Positions 8,334 through 17,046 of a stretch of 52,201 bases of DNA are shown here, piece after piece. The DNA is from a virus. The notes beneath the pieces were generated by a model. The model saw only the letters and a list, made by a program, of their open reading frames with translations. It was not told the origin of the DNA and did no database searches. The translations under genes were made by a program, and so were the position numbers. Location of the stretch: IMG/VR virus record IMGVR_UViG_3300045970_000109, positions 1-52,201 of that record; one strand, 5' to 3'. Position 1 is the stretch's first letter, and every line of letters starts with the position of its first letter.

Positions 8334-10467
8334 AAGACTCCATCTCCTCAGAAATTGCTTTGGTTGTGTCCCAGAAATATAGGAACGTGGTATAAAGGTG
8401 ATCCTTCAGTTCTTGTGAATAGTCTAGCGTGTCTAGAATAGCCATACAAGCAGGCATACAGAAATCTAAGCAGGTTGCTAGGTCTTCGAATGACTGACAC
8501 TTATATAGTGCCTTGAGCATTGTTAGGCTTTCGTCAGACAGGAACAAGAGCTGGTTGATCTGGGCGATTTGATTCCCATAATCCATGAACCCGTAGGCTT
8601 TCATAGCATCCTCTACCGCATCTCTTGGGACAAAGTTGGCAGTATAGATGTCAAGCATAGCTGAAATACACTGTGCTTTCTTGCCCTCTTGTACGAACTG
8701 ACTTGGATCAGCAGAAGAATATTTGGTATGAATACCACTAAACTCTGGCAAGATGAAGACATGATTCATAATGGCTTTGATACCAAAAGTCTTTTCAGAC
8801 AAAAGGCCGCAATCCACATAGAACCTACCTCTAGAAGCAGAACTTCTTAGCAAATGTCCAGAAGCCATCTTGTAGTTCCAGGTAAGCTGTTCCTGATTAT
8901 CAATCTCATACATCCAGCCAAAGGGTGCTGCTGTTTTCAACTTAGAATAGTAGTTAGTATTCTTCTCAATGTATGGTTCAACAAAGTGCCTTGTGAAGAT
9001 ACTGCTTCTAGACTGAGTTGTTGAAACAAGTTCCATGCTCTTAAACCACTTGACAAATAGCTTGACCTGCTCTGGTTTAAGAGTAACAGCTGTGCTAAAG
9101 TCTGTGCACGGCATTACGAAAGCCGCATCAGCAGTAGGGTTTCTGAACATAGCACCGTAGTTTTCATCATAGGCTAACTTAGGCCTACCAGAATACTTGT
9201 ATTTGAAGTAGCATACCGATTCTAGGTTTACCATCTCGAACTTAAAAGAGTTCTTTAGGTATTCTGGTATGATGAATTCTTTCTGGAACAAGGGAATGCA
9301 TACTAGAGAGATAGCATGATTCAAGTAGTCTTTAAGGATCCTATTTCTATAGGCCGCTTCATCAGATAGTCTCTTCTTACTCTCTCGCACAACCACTTTT
9401 AAGCTTTTAGCAGCGTTATAGAGGTCAATTGTGCCTCTAGTAGTAGTTGCATCTTGTTCAGCCATAATTGTTTTGTGCTTGGAATAGACATCTGCAGGAT
9501 CAATTTCTCTGACTTTAGCCAAGAATTCAGCATCGTCGTTAGACAACTTAATGTCAAGGAATCCTGTTGACTCTGGGATAGTGAAGTCTCCCCAGGTATT
9601 AACTACCACGGGAAAGACCTGTTTAGTCAATCCAATGTTAGCACCAGAAGTCATATTTAGTAGATAACTCCCGATAACAGCTTTGCTTGCTGTTTGAGGA
9701 ATGGCCTCTGGGGTAACTAGTAAAGCTAGAAGGGTTGAAACACTCTCGCTTGACTTGAAAGATCCCTTAAACAAATTCCTAGTAGAGACTAGAGAAAATG
9801 CATTGTCCATAATCTCAAGAGCATTGATCCTAACATAACCATCTCTAATGAACATGTTAAGATTGGTGTTATTCGAATTTGGTCTACTGCTGTAATAAGA
9901 TCCATAACCAATATAACTAGTGTTGATATTGGTTTGAATTTCATTACTAGAAAAGAGACGCTTCAGATCTTCTAACATCCCTTTAGTTAGATTCTTTCGT
10001 CTAAGAGACGTTTTATCTATATACTCTTCGAAATAAGGGAAATAAGGGAAAGTAGACATACACTGTAATGTCCCACCATGAAAGGCAAACATCACTAACG
10101 TCTTCCTAGCAAAAAGACCAGAGAGTAACTCTGGAGTGATAGCCAGTGACAGCACTTCTTTATATGGCACTGGAATATAAGATTCCAGAAATGCAGTTAA
10201 CTCCTTAAAGTTTTCCTTAGTAGCTAAATCCTTAAACGCAGGAAGTTCAACTACAACATACTCTCTAAAGTCCTCATCTGCGCCACCGTGCATATAGCCA
10301 GTGGTGTCAAATCGCAAATCCTTATCGTAAAGGAAGTCCTCTCCTAAGGTAATAACTTTACCTTGGTAAAGATCAATCATTAACGAGAGAAAGCTATTGA
10401 CTGTATTTTCGTTAGCCTTGATTCCCAGCTTGTTGGTTAAAGCTGGATCAATTACTAGCTCAATCAT
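8314..10467 (-). CDS. Large hypothetical protein, 717 aa
   Basis: Not recognised. Starts MIELVIDPALTNKLG behind a good AGGAG site. Its middle carries a Tyr/Ser/Asn-rich stretch (YGSYYSSRPNSNNTN) that recalls the one in the downstream 669-residue protein, but I could not show homology. Length, position and lack of motifs fit a scaffold or structural accessory protein; this is inference only. Confidence 0.8.
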   Translation of the reverse strand: MIELVIDPALTNKLGIKANENTVNSFLSLMIDLYQGKVITLGEDFLYDKDLRFDTTGYMHGGADEDFREYVVVELPAFKDLATKENFKELTAFLESYIPVPYKEVLSLAITPELLSGLFARKTLVMFAFHGGTLQCMSTFPYFPYFEEYIDKTSLRRKNLTKGMLEDLKRLFSSNEIQTNINTSYIGYGSYYSSRPNSNNTNLNMFIRDGYVRINALEIMDNAFSLVSTRNLFKGSFKSSESVSTLLALLVTPEAIPQTASKAVIGSYLLNMTSGANIGLTKQVFPVVVNTWGDFTIPESTGFLDIKLSNDDAEFLAKVREIDPADVYSKHKTIMAEQDATTTRGTIDLYNAAKSLKVVVRESKKRLSDEAAYRNRILKDYLNHAISLVCIPLFQKEFIIPEYLKNSFKFEMVNLESVCYFKYKYSGRPKLAYDENYGAMFRNPTADAAFVMPCTDFSTAVTLKPEQVKLFVKWFKSMELVSTTQSRSSIFTRHFVEPYIEKNTNYYSKLKTAAPFGWMYEIDNQEQLTWNYKMASGHLLRSSASRGRFYVDCGLLSEKTFGIKAIMNHVFILPEFSGIHTKYSSADPSQFVQEGKKAQCISAMLDIYTANFVPRDAVEDAMKAYGFMDYGNQIAQINQLLFLSDESLTMLKALYKCQSFEDLATCLDFCMPACMAILDTLDYSQELKDHLYTTFLYFWDTTKAISEEMESYDKTEE

Positions 10468-10468
10468 G

Positions 10469-11035
10469 TTAACTCCTGGTTGTTACCTCTTGCTTAGCTG
10501 CCTTAGTGATAAAGGCCTGGAGGTCACGGAATACAAAGGTAGAAGAAAGTTCAGAAGATGTTGATTTCTTTGGATACAAGACTTCGATTGCGAAGCCATT
10601 CGTATGGAACGGGCTAATCACAGACATCCACAGAGCGGAGCCAGTAATAAAGACCAGATCAACGTTAGCAAAGTCATACTTAGGCTGATCATTCTCATCC
10701 ATAAGCATCTTGTACATTGATCGCCACACAGCCTGGAACACTGTGTCCATGTCTTTGGTAGCGGCATCGTATGGAACCTGTAAAGGAGTCCATCCTAGCG
10801 CCTGTAGTGAGAACAAGAACTTCTTATTCTTGTTTCTGTATTCGACTGACTTACCAGACATAAAGGCAAGGTCGTATTGGCTAACGCACAGGGCACCAAC
10901 GACTTCTCGGCCATTGGCAGCGTGATTGAGTAGTTCTTTGTAGTCTAAACGAACCTTTCTTCCTTCGACAGAGTTGTTAATAAACCCTGTAAGATTAGCA
11001 AGATGCGTTACAACAAGACATTGCCTGTTTGACAT
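10469..11035 (-). CDS. NYN/PIN-like protein with degenerate active site
   Basis: 188 residues from MSNRQCLVV at 11035, the start with AGGAG eight bases upstream; the frame is open further upstream but has no site there. The pattern (hydrophobic strand ending near ANLTGFINN, central GWTPLQVPYDA, then KDMDTVFQAVW and DLVFITGSALW) resembles NYN/LabA-type nucleases. The first-strand Asp and the usual GDSDF acidic pair are replaced. If the fold is right, the protein may bind RNA without cutting it. The assignment is tentative. Confidence 0.6.
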   Translation of the reverse strand: MSNRQCLVVTHLANLTGFINNSVEGRKVRLDYKELLNHAANGREVVGALCVSQYDLAFMSGKSVEYRNKNKKFLFSLQALGWTPLQVPYDAATKDMDTVFQAVWRSMYKMLMDENDQPKYDFANVDLVFITGSALWMSVISPFHTNGFAIEVLYPKKSTSSELSSTFVFRDLQAFITKAAKQEVTTRS

Positions 11036-11045
11036 AGTAATTCTC

Positions 11046-11735
11046 CTATTGATTATCAGTAATATAGCGGAAGTCCCGCAGTTCGAAACTAGAGATAACA
11101 GCCAGACCAAATAATTCTGGTTTGTCTGCGTAAATGGATTGAATCCCAGAGGAGTTTGATCCTCTAGGTCGTATGGCATCGTTCACAGTAAAGTAATCAA
11201 ATAGGCTGTTTGTGATATCATGGCAGTCTATCTTATGCTTTACCTCAGCTCTACCTTTCGCGGTATAATCATTCGGTTGATCCGACGAATTATACTCGTA
11301 AACAGCGACTTTGCTTTCTAGTCGCTTAGATAGTTTGGTAGCTTGTGCTCGTCTGTATTGATCTAATGTGTAAGTCCCATGAGTGTCATTGGGATTGAAG
11401 ATGATCGGTGATGTGATGTGAGGTGAAGAAAACACAATCTCATCGTTCTCAGCTTGGAAGCAGAAATACACATGAGATAAAGGAATGTTGTAGTCTTCTA
11501 CTGAAACACTCTTTATCACAGCCTTTAGAACCTTGTTGTAGACAACAGATAAGAGTTTCTTTGATTCAAAGGGTATAGTACCTCTATAGAAGATAAAACT
11601 CCTAGGGTCTATAATACTCTCCTGAATCTGATCTTCAGTAAGTTGTGATTCAGACTGAACAACAATATACTGCTTTTTCTTTTTGTCATACAAGGATAGT
11701 TCGATAACTACTTTCTTGCACCTAGAGATCATCAT
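11046..11735 (-). CDS. Hypothetical protein, 229 aa
   Basis: Not recognised. Starts MMISRCKKVVIELSL and looks alpha/beta with a basic N-terminal third. It overlaps the upstream nucleotidyltransferase gene by 14 bases. Confidence 0.72.
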   Translation of the reverse strand: MMISRCKKVVIELSLYDKKKKQYIVVQSESQLTEDQIQESIIDPRSFIFYRGTIPFESKKLLSVVYNKVLKAVIKSVSVEDYNIPLSHVYFCFQAENDEIVFSSPHITSPIIFNPNDTHGTYTLDQYRRAQATKLSKRLESKVAVYEYNSSDQPNDYTAKGRAEVKHKIDCHDITNSLFDYFTVNDAIRPRGSNSSGIQSIYADKPELFGLAVISSFELRDFRYITDNQ

Positions 11736-12507
11736 TGTTGTAACTCATACTTAAGATATGAGGATTGGCCTTAACACGCTCATGCCAGGCCTGAAAGAAG
11801 GTTTCATCTGGAGTATAACCATACTTCAGATACTTATGGAATCTCTTAACACTACAAAGCTGTTGTGGGATAAGCATTGGCTCTGTTGAGAATGCCATCT
11901 TTCTCATAGCTACATGAGTTAAGAAGTGTGGAGGAAGTCTAACTTCAGACACGGCTAAAATATCTCCCAAGACTGTAAACTCAACACCAGCCTTGCAGAT
12001 AGTCATGTCAAAAGAACTTAACACTTCATCTAAAGAGGATGCATAAGTATCAGCAAACCTAGAGGTTTGATTGACATTTGCAGGCTCTCTGTTAGGGAAG
12101 TCATTATCATACTTCAGAGAGATTACTTGCACTTCTGAACCGCCATCATAAATCCTTTGGAGATTAGCCTTACCGATGCTAATACTTCCACCTATATGAG
12201 CGTAAGTCTCGGCTATGATTTTTTTGGTAATGTTCAATACCTTGAAGGTAGAAAAAGGATTCTCTAGCTCCATAATAAACTGGGCTGGAAACCTACCAAG
12301 TAACTCATCATGTTCATCTTCAGTCCCTAAGACATACAGATCAAGGTCCTTGACCTCAGTCTTATCAAAGAGACTACGAATTGCACCGCCAGCTAAACAA
12401 TACTTGCCATCTGATAGCAAGTCTAGAGCAGCTAAATAGTGCATATAGTTCTCTACACCGGAATCAAACTCAAAGATTCCAGTTCTTGCATTGTTTACAG
12501 CATACAT
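11722..12507 (-). CDS. Pol-beta superfamily nucleotidyltransferase
   Basis: 261 residues. Near residue 40 there is CLAGGAIRSLFDKTEVKD followed by LDLYVLG: the GG-x-R plus DxD pattern of CCA-adding and poly(A)-polymerase-like head domains. A second acidic element, SFDMTICKAG, lies near residue 170. The family transfers nucleotides to RNA or proteins; in this tRNA-rich phage, RNA 3'-end work is plausible but unproven. It begins exactly where thyX ends. Confidence 0.75.
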   Translation of the reverse strand: MYAVNNARTGIFEFDSGVENYMHYLAALDLLSDGKYCLAGGAIRSLFDKTEVKDLDLYVLGTEDEHDELLGRFPAQFIMELENPFSTFKVLNITKKIIAETYAHIGGSISIGKANLQRIYDGGSEVQVISLKYDNDFPNREPANVNQTSRFADTYASSLDEVLSSFDMTICKAGVEFTVLGDILAVSEVRLPPHFLTHVAMRKMAFSTEPMLIPQQLCSVKRFHKYLKYGYTPDETFFQAWHERVKANPHILSMSYNNDDL

Positions 12508-13166
12508 TACAACTCCAGTAATGCTTTCGTAGATACAGGAAAGGCTTGTTCTACAATTTGTTTGAAGGCGAATCCGTAATCCTGAATTTCACGCTGAGCA
12601 TGGCTATCTGTGCGTAGTTTAACAAAGTGAACAAATGCCTGGAGACTACCAGACATAAAGAACTCTGTGTTCATACCCTGTGGTAGAATTGTTCTAGCCT
12701 GTTCGCGGCAAACACCTGATTCAATCAGGTCATTGTAAAGGTTAAGAGACTCTTGATAATGATGATTCATTTCTCCTAGTAAAAAGAACTCCTCATCTAC
12801 CGATTCATCCTTCGAACCCTGCTTAACATTATCAGCAGCTTTTCTAAGAGATGATGGAACATACCAATCATCAGCGGTTTGAACATAACGCCCCGAAATA
12901 GTGTTGATACTAATACCAACTTGATGTTTGTCGAACTGGCCCTTAACAAAGAGCGGACATTTTACATGAACACTGAGAAAGGCATGTCGAAAAGGGCTCG
13001 TATGTCCGTGTTTCGCAAGATAATAGATGAGTTTTTCATCTTCCGGCTCAAATACCGTCTTCCTTTTGCCCGTAGAGACTCTAGCAGCGTTCACAACAGA
13101 CAAGTCATTGCCCATTGTATCTACTAGCTCTACAAAACCGTTATTCCCTACTTGAATCGTTGTCAT
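12507..13166 (-). CDS. thyX: Flavin-dependent thymidylate synthase ThyX
   Basis: 219 residues. Makes dTMP from dUMP with FAD, NADPH and methylene-folate. The signature is present as KHQVGISINTISGRY, where the common RHR triad reads KHQ, a variant I know from other ThyX proteins. HTSPFRH near residue 55 and SLQAFVHFVKLRTDSHAQ fit the substrate and flavin regions. It works with the dNMP kinase (17227) and deaminase (14144) to supply phage dTTP. Confidence 0.95.
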   Translation of the reverse strand: MTTIQVGNNGFVELVDTMGNDLSVVNAARVSTGKRKTVFEPEDEKLIYYLAKHGHTSPFRHAFLSVHVKCPLFVKGQFDKHQVGISINTISGRYVQTADDWYVPSSLRKAADNVKQGSKDESVDEEFFLLGEMNHHYQESLNLYNDLIESGVCREQARTILPQGMNTEFFMSGSLQAFVHFVKLRTDSHAQREIQDYGFAFKQIVEQAFPVSTKALLEL

Positions 13167-13389
13167 CTTTAACCACCGTTAGAATACCCTTGACATTTGT
13201 GTGTGCCTTTTGAATGGCGATTGTTATAAGTAGTAGAATACCTACCTGTGGCCACTTAACAGGAGTCTCACACATGAGAAATACAGCGTAAACAATTGCT
13301 ACTAGCTGTGCAGGAGGAAGAAGTAAGCCTAAAACTTTAGACAAACTTACCTCCCAGACCCGTGGATAGGGTCGAGTTTTGAACTTCAT
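13141..13389 (-). CDS. Small membrane protein, 82 aa
   Basis: Two hydrophobic spans (LGLLLPPAQLVAIVYAVFLM and GILLLITIAI) separated by a short polar turn, with an acidic tail. It overlaps thyX by 26 bases. Function is unknown; an inner-membrane location is likely. Confidence 0.75.
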   Translation of the reverse strand: MKFKTRPYPRVWEVSLSKVLGLLLPPAQLVAIVYAVFLMCETPVKWPQVGILLLITIAIQKAHTNVKGILTVVKDDNDSSRE

Positions 13390-13397
13390 GAGTTCTC

Positions 13398-13712
13398 CTA
13401 GTGGTTAGTATTGATTCTCTTAGTCCACATTAAAGCATCAGCAAACTCAGCGTCTTCAGCGAGTAGTGCCTGGTGCTTCTCTGCTAGATTCTTGGCTTTG
13501 ACAAACTTCTCAATGGAGTTATTATTGAGCCAGCTTGTAATCACCTTGGTCTGAGACTTGGTAAAGGACTCTGGAGCCTGCTTATACATTGAAATTACTT
13601 TCAGTGTAGAGGCTACTTCAGAAAACTCTGGGACATGAGTATCGTCAATCCAGTCAACAAGATCGAATTCCATCTTAACTACGATGGTCTTTTTAGTCTG
13701 TTTCTTTCTCAT
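13398..13712 (-). CDS. Hypothetical protein, 104 aa
   Basis: The frame is open upstream to 13790, but MRKKQTKKTIVV at 13712 has a GGAGG site and is the likely start. Basic N-terminus and helical remainder. It overlaps the upstream gene by 20 bases. Confidence 0.7.
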   Translation of the reverse strand: MRKKQTKKTIVVKMEFDLVDWIDDTHVPEFSEVASTLKVISMYKQAPESFTKSQTKVITSWLNNNSIEKFVKAKNLAEKHQALLAEDAEFADALMWTKRINTNH

Positions 13713-13968
13713 TATCAAGTCCTCCAGGAGAGTTATTAACTGCGTCTGTCCATGCAAATAGAGCCCTAGTTCCAGATTGCTTAGTAGCAATGCCTACGAA
13801 GCGCATTAACTCTTCTAACTCTGGTGTAATCATAAGGTTTTCAACTTCTGCTACAGCATAGGGATCTTCAGCTCCTTTTAGGGCCTCAATCATAGCCATT
13901 ACAAAGTCATCTAAACCTTCAAGAGGCACCGGAGCAGTTGAACTCAGTTTCTTCTTACCCTTCATCAT
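13693..13968 (-). CDS. Hypothetical protein, 91 aa
   Basis: Not recognised. A Lys-rich start (MMKGKKKLSS) is followed by an acidic helical body. AAGGAG lies a few bases ahead of the double ATG. Confidence 0.7.
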   Translation of the reverse strand: MMKGKKKLSSTAPVPLEGLDDFVMAMIEALKGAEDPYAVAEVENLMITPELEELMRFVGIATKQSGTRALFAWTDAVNNSPGGLDNEKETD

Positions 13969-13983
13969 CGCATGCTCCTTAAC

Positions 13984-14142
13984 TTAGTTGTATTTTTCAA
14001 GGCCCATTAGAAGAACAACAATAGCTCCTACTGCCATAAAGAGATTTAGCATCGCTTTAATAAATACTTTGCGTAGTGGCCTTTGTTTAGTCTTCTGAAA
14101 AACCTGGTCTAATTTTTTGTCATACTCAGATTTATCGTGCAT
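13984..14142 (-). CDS. Small single-span membrane protein, 52 aa
   Basis: Polar N-terminus MHDKSEYDKKLDQ followed by one hydrophobic span (LNLFMAVGAIVVLLMGL). It fits snugly between its neighbours, two bases from the deaminase gene. A GGTGACC-type site precedes the start. This layout (one span plus a short basic cytosolic part) is common among phage accessory membrane proteins. Confidence 0.65.
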   Translation of the reverse strand: MHDKSEYDKKLDQVFQKTKQRPLRKVFIKAMLNLFMAVGAIVVLLMGLEKYN

Positions 14143-14143
14143 G

Positions 14144-14602
14144 TCAGGTCACCTTCCACTCTTTATATTCGCCGTCCCGAGTGAAGAACCTAACTACAGA
14201 TATTTCTGACCTTTTAATAAGCGTCTGGCACAGCTCGCAAGGAGCAGAGGCAGCAGGCGTTCCATCAGCACCTTCTCTATAGATGTAGAGAATTAGCTTC
14301 TTCTTGGCGTAGTTGGGACTATACTTGATCTTGTCTAACGCACATTGTTCAGCGTGTGTAGCCTTGCTATACTCAACAATCTTGTTAGATATTACTTTGA
14401 TGAACTTGTTGTCTGGCCTACTTTTGTAATACTGATTGAAACCAATAGAAAGGAGTCTGCTGCCGGCAAAGATAGCAGCTCCCATTCGCTCTCTTTTCAG
14501 ATCGCCATCGGAATAAGATGAGGCCACTTTCGCGGCCTCAAATCCCTTTTGTAGTCTAGCTGGCAGTTCGTCTAACGAGTAAACCTTGTTATCTACCGCC
14601 AC
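14144..14602 (-). CDS. Cytidine/deoxycytidylate deaminase-like protein
   Basis: 152 residues. THAEQCAL (zinc ligand His and catalytic Glu) near residue 93 and APCELC (two zinc Cys) near residue 119 are the hallmark of the zinc CDA/dCMP deaminase superfamily. It probably turns dCMP into dUMP, feeding ThyX. It overlaps the upstream gene by 14 bases. Confidence 0.88.
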   Translation of the reverse strand: MAVDNKVYSLDELPARLQKGFEAAKVASSYSDGDLKRERMGAAIFAGSRLLSIGFNQYYKSRPDNKFIKVISNKIVEYSKATHAEQCALDKIKYSPNYAKKKLILYIYREGADGTPAASAPCELCQTLIKRSEISVVRFFTRDGEYKEWKVT

Positions 14603-14798
14603 ACCAACCTCCAGTTTTGTTCATAATAGCTTCTCGTTCATGTACTCTAGCATTGACGCGGTTGATGATGATATCCAGATCTTTTTCCATACTCTGGAGA
14701 ACATTAATAGTAGAAGGATTTGCATCCTCTTTAACACAGATGAGCTGTGTCTTATGTGTCTGTTCTTTCAACGCTACTAAAGCACCGAGAAAGCTCAT
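14589..14798 (-). CDS. Hypothetical protein, 69 aa
   Basis: Not recognised. Helical protein MSFLGALVALKEQTHKTQ with a Gly/Trp-rich tail (GGWCGGR). It begins where the transglycosylase gene ends (one shared base). Confidence 0.65.
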   Translation of the reverse strand: MSFLGALVALKEQTHKTQLICVKEDANPSTINVLQSMEKDLDIIINRVNARVHEREAIMNKTGGWCGGR

Positions 14799-15520
14799 TA
14801 GAACCCCATGTCTTTATACTGCTTTGCAGCAGTCATTACCCTTAAAGGATATGCGAAATTAGGAACATTAACTCTAGCATCCTTCTTACCAAGAAGTGTA
14901 GCAGAGTTATTTCCGCCCCAAAAATAGTTGTGCAGTGCAAAGGTATAGTTACTGGGTTCAGCAACTTCAAGTTCTACATACTGTGCTTGTAGATCAGCAA
15001 GGTAACTAATCCCAACAATAACAGCTGTAGTAGGATTGTACAGTTCATCAGAACTAGTAGATTTTCTCTCTACCCTAAGATATGGTTTGGCAGTTGCAGG
15101 CATAACCTGCATAAGGCCCTTAGCACCAACATTGGAAGTGGCTTTGTAATACCAACCACTCTCAACTTCAATCAATCCCATTGCAACATGCAAGGGAATT
15201 TCCTTGGCAGCACACATCATAAGCAGCGTGTTGCACATTTCAACCTTTGTTTCGGTTGGTAAGTGTGGCACCTTTTTAGCATCACAAGCTTCGTCTAACT
15301 TCTCGTTAACCACTTTAAGCAGTTTTCCAGGAAGCCCTTGTTTTTCTAAGGCAACTAAGACAAGAGCCTGATTATCCTTTGCAACGCGTAGTTCACTCAT
15401 TACGTGTTGGTAGCCCCACACGCCTGCTCCAGCAACCAGAATTGGTGCGAGAATAGCAGTTAGCGCGTTTAGGCGGATCATCGACCTTATCTTCTTTTCG
15501 AATAGTTCAAGAACACTCAT
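14798..15520 (-). CDS. Membrane-anchored lytic transglycosylase (SLT domain)
   Basis: 240 residues. One membrane span near residues 20-38 is followed by an SLT domain: the catalytic Glu in IEVESGW, then GAKGLMQVMPATAK, and a later NYFWGGN. The enzyme cleaves the peptidoglycan MurNAc-GlcNAc bond to a 1,6-anhydro product. Because the gene lies among metabolic genes and the protein has an anchor, it may act at lysis or on the cell wall rather than in the virion. Confidence 0.88.
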   Translation of the reverse strand: MSVLELFEKKIRSMIRLNALTAILAPILVAGAGVWGYQHVMSELRVAKDNQALVLVALEKQGLPGKLLKVVNEKLDEACDAKKVPHLPTETKVEMCNTLLMMCAAKEIPLHVAMGLIEVESGWYYKATSNVGAKGLMQVMPATAKPYLRVERKSTSSDELYNPTTAVIVGISYLADLQAQYVELEVAEPSNYTFALHNYFWGGNNSATLLGKKDARVNVPNFAYPLRVMTAAKQYKDMGF

Positions 15521-15540
15521 AAAACTCCTTAAAATAGTTT

Positions 15541-15578
15541 ACGGCGGGATGAGTTAAAACTGAGGCCCATCCCGCCGT
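15541..15578 (-). terminator. Strong hairpin after 15614-16219 gene
   Basis: A perfect 11-bp inverted repeat (ACGGCGGGATG / CATCCCGCCGT) with a 16-base loop, just after the stop of the abundant-type gene. On the minus strand the following bases are AAACTATTTT, so it may terminate only partly or protect the mRNA 3' end. Confidence 0.6.
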
Positions 15579-15613
15579 ATGTCTATTTAATTCACTTCAA
15601 ACCCGCGTAGTTG

Positions 15614-16219
15614 TTACTCAGCGGTTTCTTCAGCGGCTTCGCCACGGAGACGAATGTGACCGTCAGCGTCAACACCACGACCTTCGGCAATCTTCATGGC
15701 AGCAGCGACAACGGTGTCGGTGTCGAGGTCCTTGAAGGTTTCGAGAGCGAGGTTGAAACCAGCGAGAAGCATTTCGTTGGTGATTTCACCATCTTCGCTA
15801 GCAGTAGCGAAGCGGCAAGCGAGCTTAGCAGCAGAGCTGATAGCGAACTTGGTCTGCTTGGTCTTGAAGCCATCGCCCTTCTTGGCACGAACAGTAGGCT
15901 CCTTGATCTTAGCGGTAGCAAGAGCAGCTACAGCGTTGTTAACGTAATCGGTAACGGTCACGCCATTGGTTTCGAGGTAAGCGAGAACTTCCTCACCCTT
16001 GGGGAAACCCTTGAGGCGAGAAGTGAGGCTCTCTTCTACCTTGTTGGCAGGAGCGTTGAAGTTCTTACCCATCTCAACCACACCACGAAGAGTTTCGATA
16101 CCCTTGCGAGAAACGGTGATCTGGCCATCGGCGTCAGTGTTGCCAGCGATAGCAACGCTCATGTTAACGCGCTCGGAACCAGTGTTGATAAGAGAAAGAG
16201 TGATGTTAGATGCGGTCAT
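15614..16219 (-). CDS. Probably abundant hypothetical protein, 201 aa
   Basis: MTASNITLSLINTG begins at 16219 behind an ideal AAGGAGG; the longer upstream frame lacks a site. The coding sequence is clearly richer in GC and in preferred codons (GCG/GCA Ala, GAG Glu, AAG Lys) than its neighbours and ends in a strong hairpin, which suggests high expression. It is Ala-rich with no Trp and few Cys. No family is recognised; a DNA-binding or particle-associated protein would fit but is not shown. Confidence 0.85.
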   Translation of the reverse strand: MTASNITLSLINTGSERVNMSVAIAGNTDADGQITVSRKGIETLRGVVEMGKNFNAPANKVEESLTSRLKGFPKGEEVLAYLETNGVTVTDYVNNAVAALATAKIKEPTVRAKKGDGFKTKQTKFAISSAAKLACRFATASEDGEITNEMLLAGFNLALETFKDLDTDTVVAAAMKIAEGRGVDADGHIRLRGEAAEETAE

Positions 16220-16283
16220 GGTGACCTCCTTAAAAGTTTGTATTCGGGAGTTACTAATAATACTCGTACTAATGAGTTTACTA

Positions 16284-16490
16284 CTACACGTTTCTTGAGC
16301 TGACAATCTGATAACTGTTCTTCATGTCGCGCACTTCAACGTGCCTTACTTCGTTCATAACATGAGGGCCGGCAAAGCCTCTCGCTAGTGCTTGCATGGC
16401 GGCTGTATCAGCTTCTGCAATAGAAGCAAAGACACCAACATTGGCACCGTTAATTGTAGCCATATAGCGTAGTTCGTTCGTATCTGACAT
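16284..16490 (-). CDS. Hypothetical protein, 68 aa
   Basis: Not recognised. MSDTNELRYMATINGANVG with an AGGGA site upstream. Its composition recalls the downstream abundant protein (Ala-rich), but no motif is seen. Confidence 0.68.
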   Translation of the reverse strand: MSDTNELRYMATINGANVGVFASIAEADTAAMQALARGFAGPHVMNEVRHVEVRDMKNSYQIVSSRNV

Positions 16491-16491
16491 T

Positions 16492-17046
16492 TTAGATCCC
16501 TAAAGTAGCGATATTGGTTCCAGCGGGTTGTTCGGAAACATCAAAGTGCTCAAAGCAAAACTTTGGTAATCCGCTGGCAAGTCCCATAATAGCTACCATG
16601 TTACAGTAGGCTTTAAAACCAGATTTCCACAAATTGTGTTTCTTGAGATAACCACTCACTGTGATATGGTTAACTGGCTTGCATTCCTTGTTATCATTCA
16701 AGAACATCTCATATGCAATATGAGAATTCTCTTTAGATAACTCAGATATCAGAAGCATAACGATTAAGCTAGTCATTTTAGATGATCTAGACTTAAACAC
16801 GCTTCTGAACAGGAATTCGTATGCAGCGTCTTCAGTCTTAAAGGATGCTATCTCAGACTTATGTTTATGACCATAGTCATCGTCTGTTAGTGAACCTTTA
16901 AGTAGAGAAGTGTTTGCAAACTTACTAGACCAGGAATAGGAAGTATCCGTGCTGGTCCTAATGTAACAAGCTGTAGGCAAGTAAAGAATTGTCCAAAAAG
17001 GCTTCTTTGACGCCCTCTTTTTAACAGGCTTTTTCTTGGTAGCCAT
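16492..17046 (-). CDS. LYLPTGE-family-like protein, 184 aa
   Basis: A basic N-terminal tail (MATKKKPVKKRASKK) is followed by FWTILYLPTACYIRTS, which matches the LYLPTGEYI start of four other small proteins in this window (24119, 24451, 25839, 41295). The rest is longer than in those and lacks their C-terminal HFxxV element. The function is unknown. Confidence 0.72.
   Translation of the reverse strand: MATKKKPVKKRASKKPFWTILYLPTACYIRTSTDTSYSWSSKFANTSLLKGSLTDDDYGHKHKSEIASFKTEDAAYEFLFRSVFKSRSSKMTSLIVMLLISELSKENSHIAYEMFLNDNKECKPVNHITVSGYLKKHNLWKSGFKAYCNMVAIMGLASGLPKFCFEHFDVSEQPAGTNIATLGI

Noticed and set aside
15611-16303. Long plus-strand frame opposite the abundant protein gene
   Set aside because: It is a mirror of the codon-biased minus-strand gene, with no ribosome site and Ser/Val-rich shadow composition.
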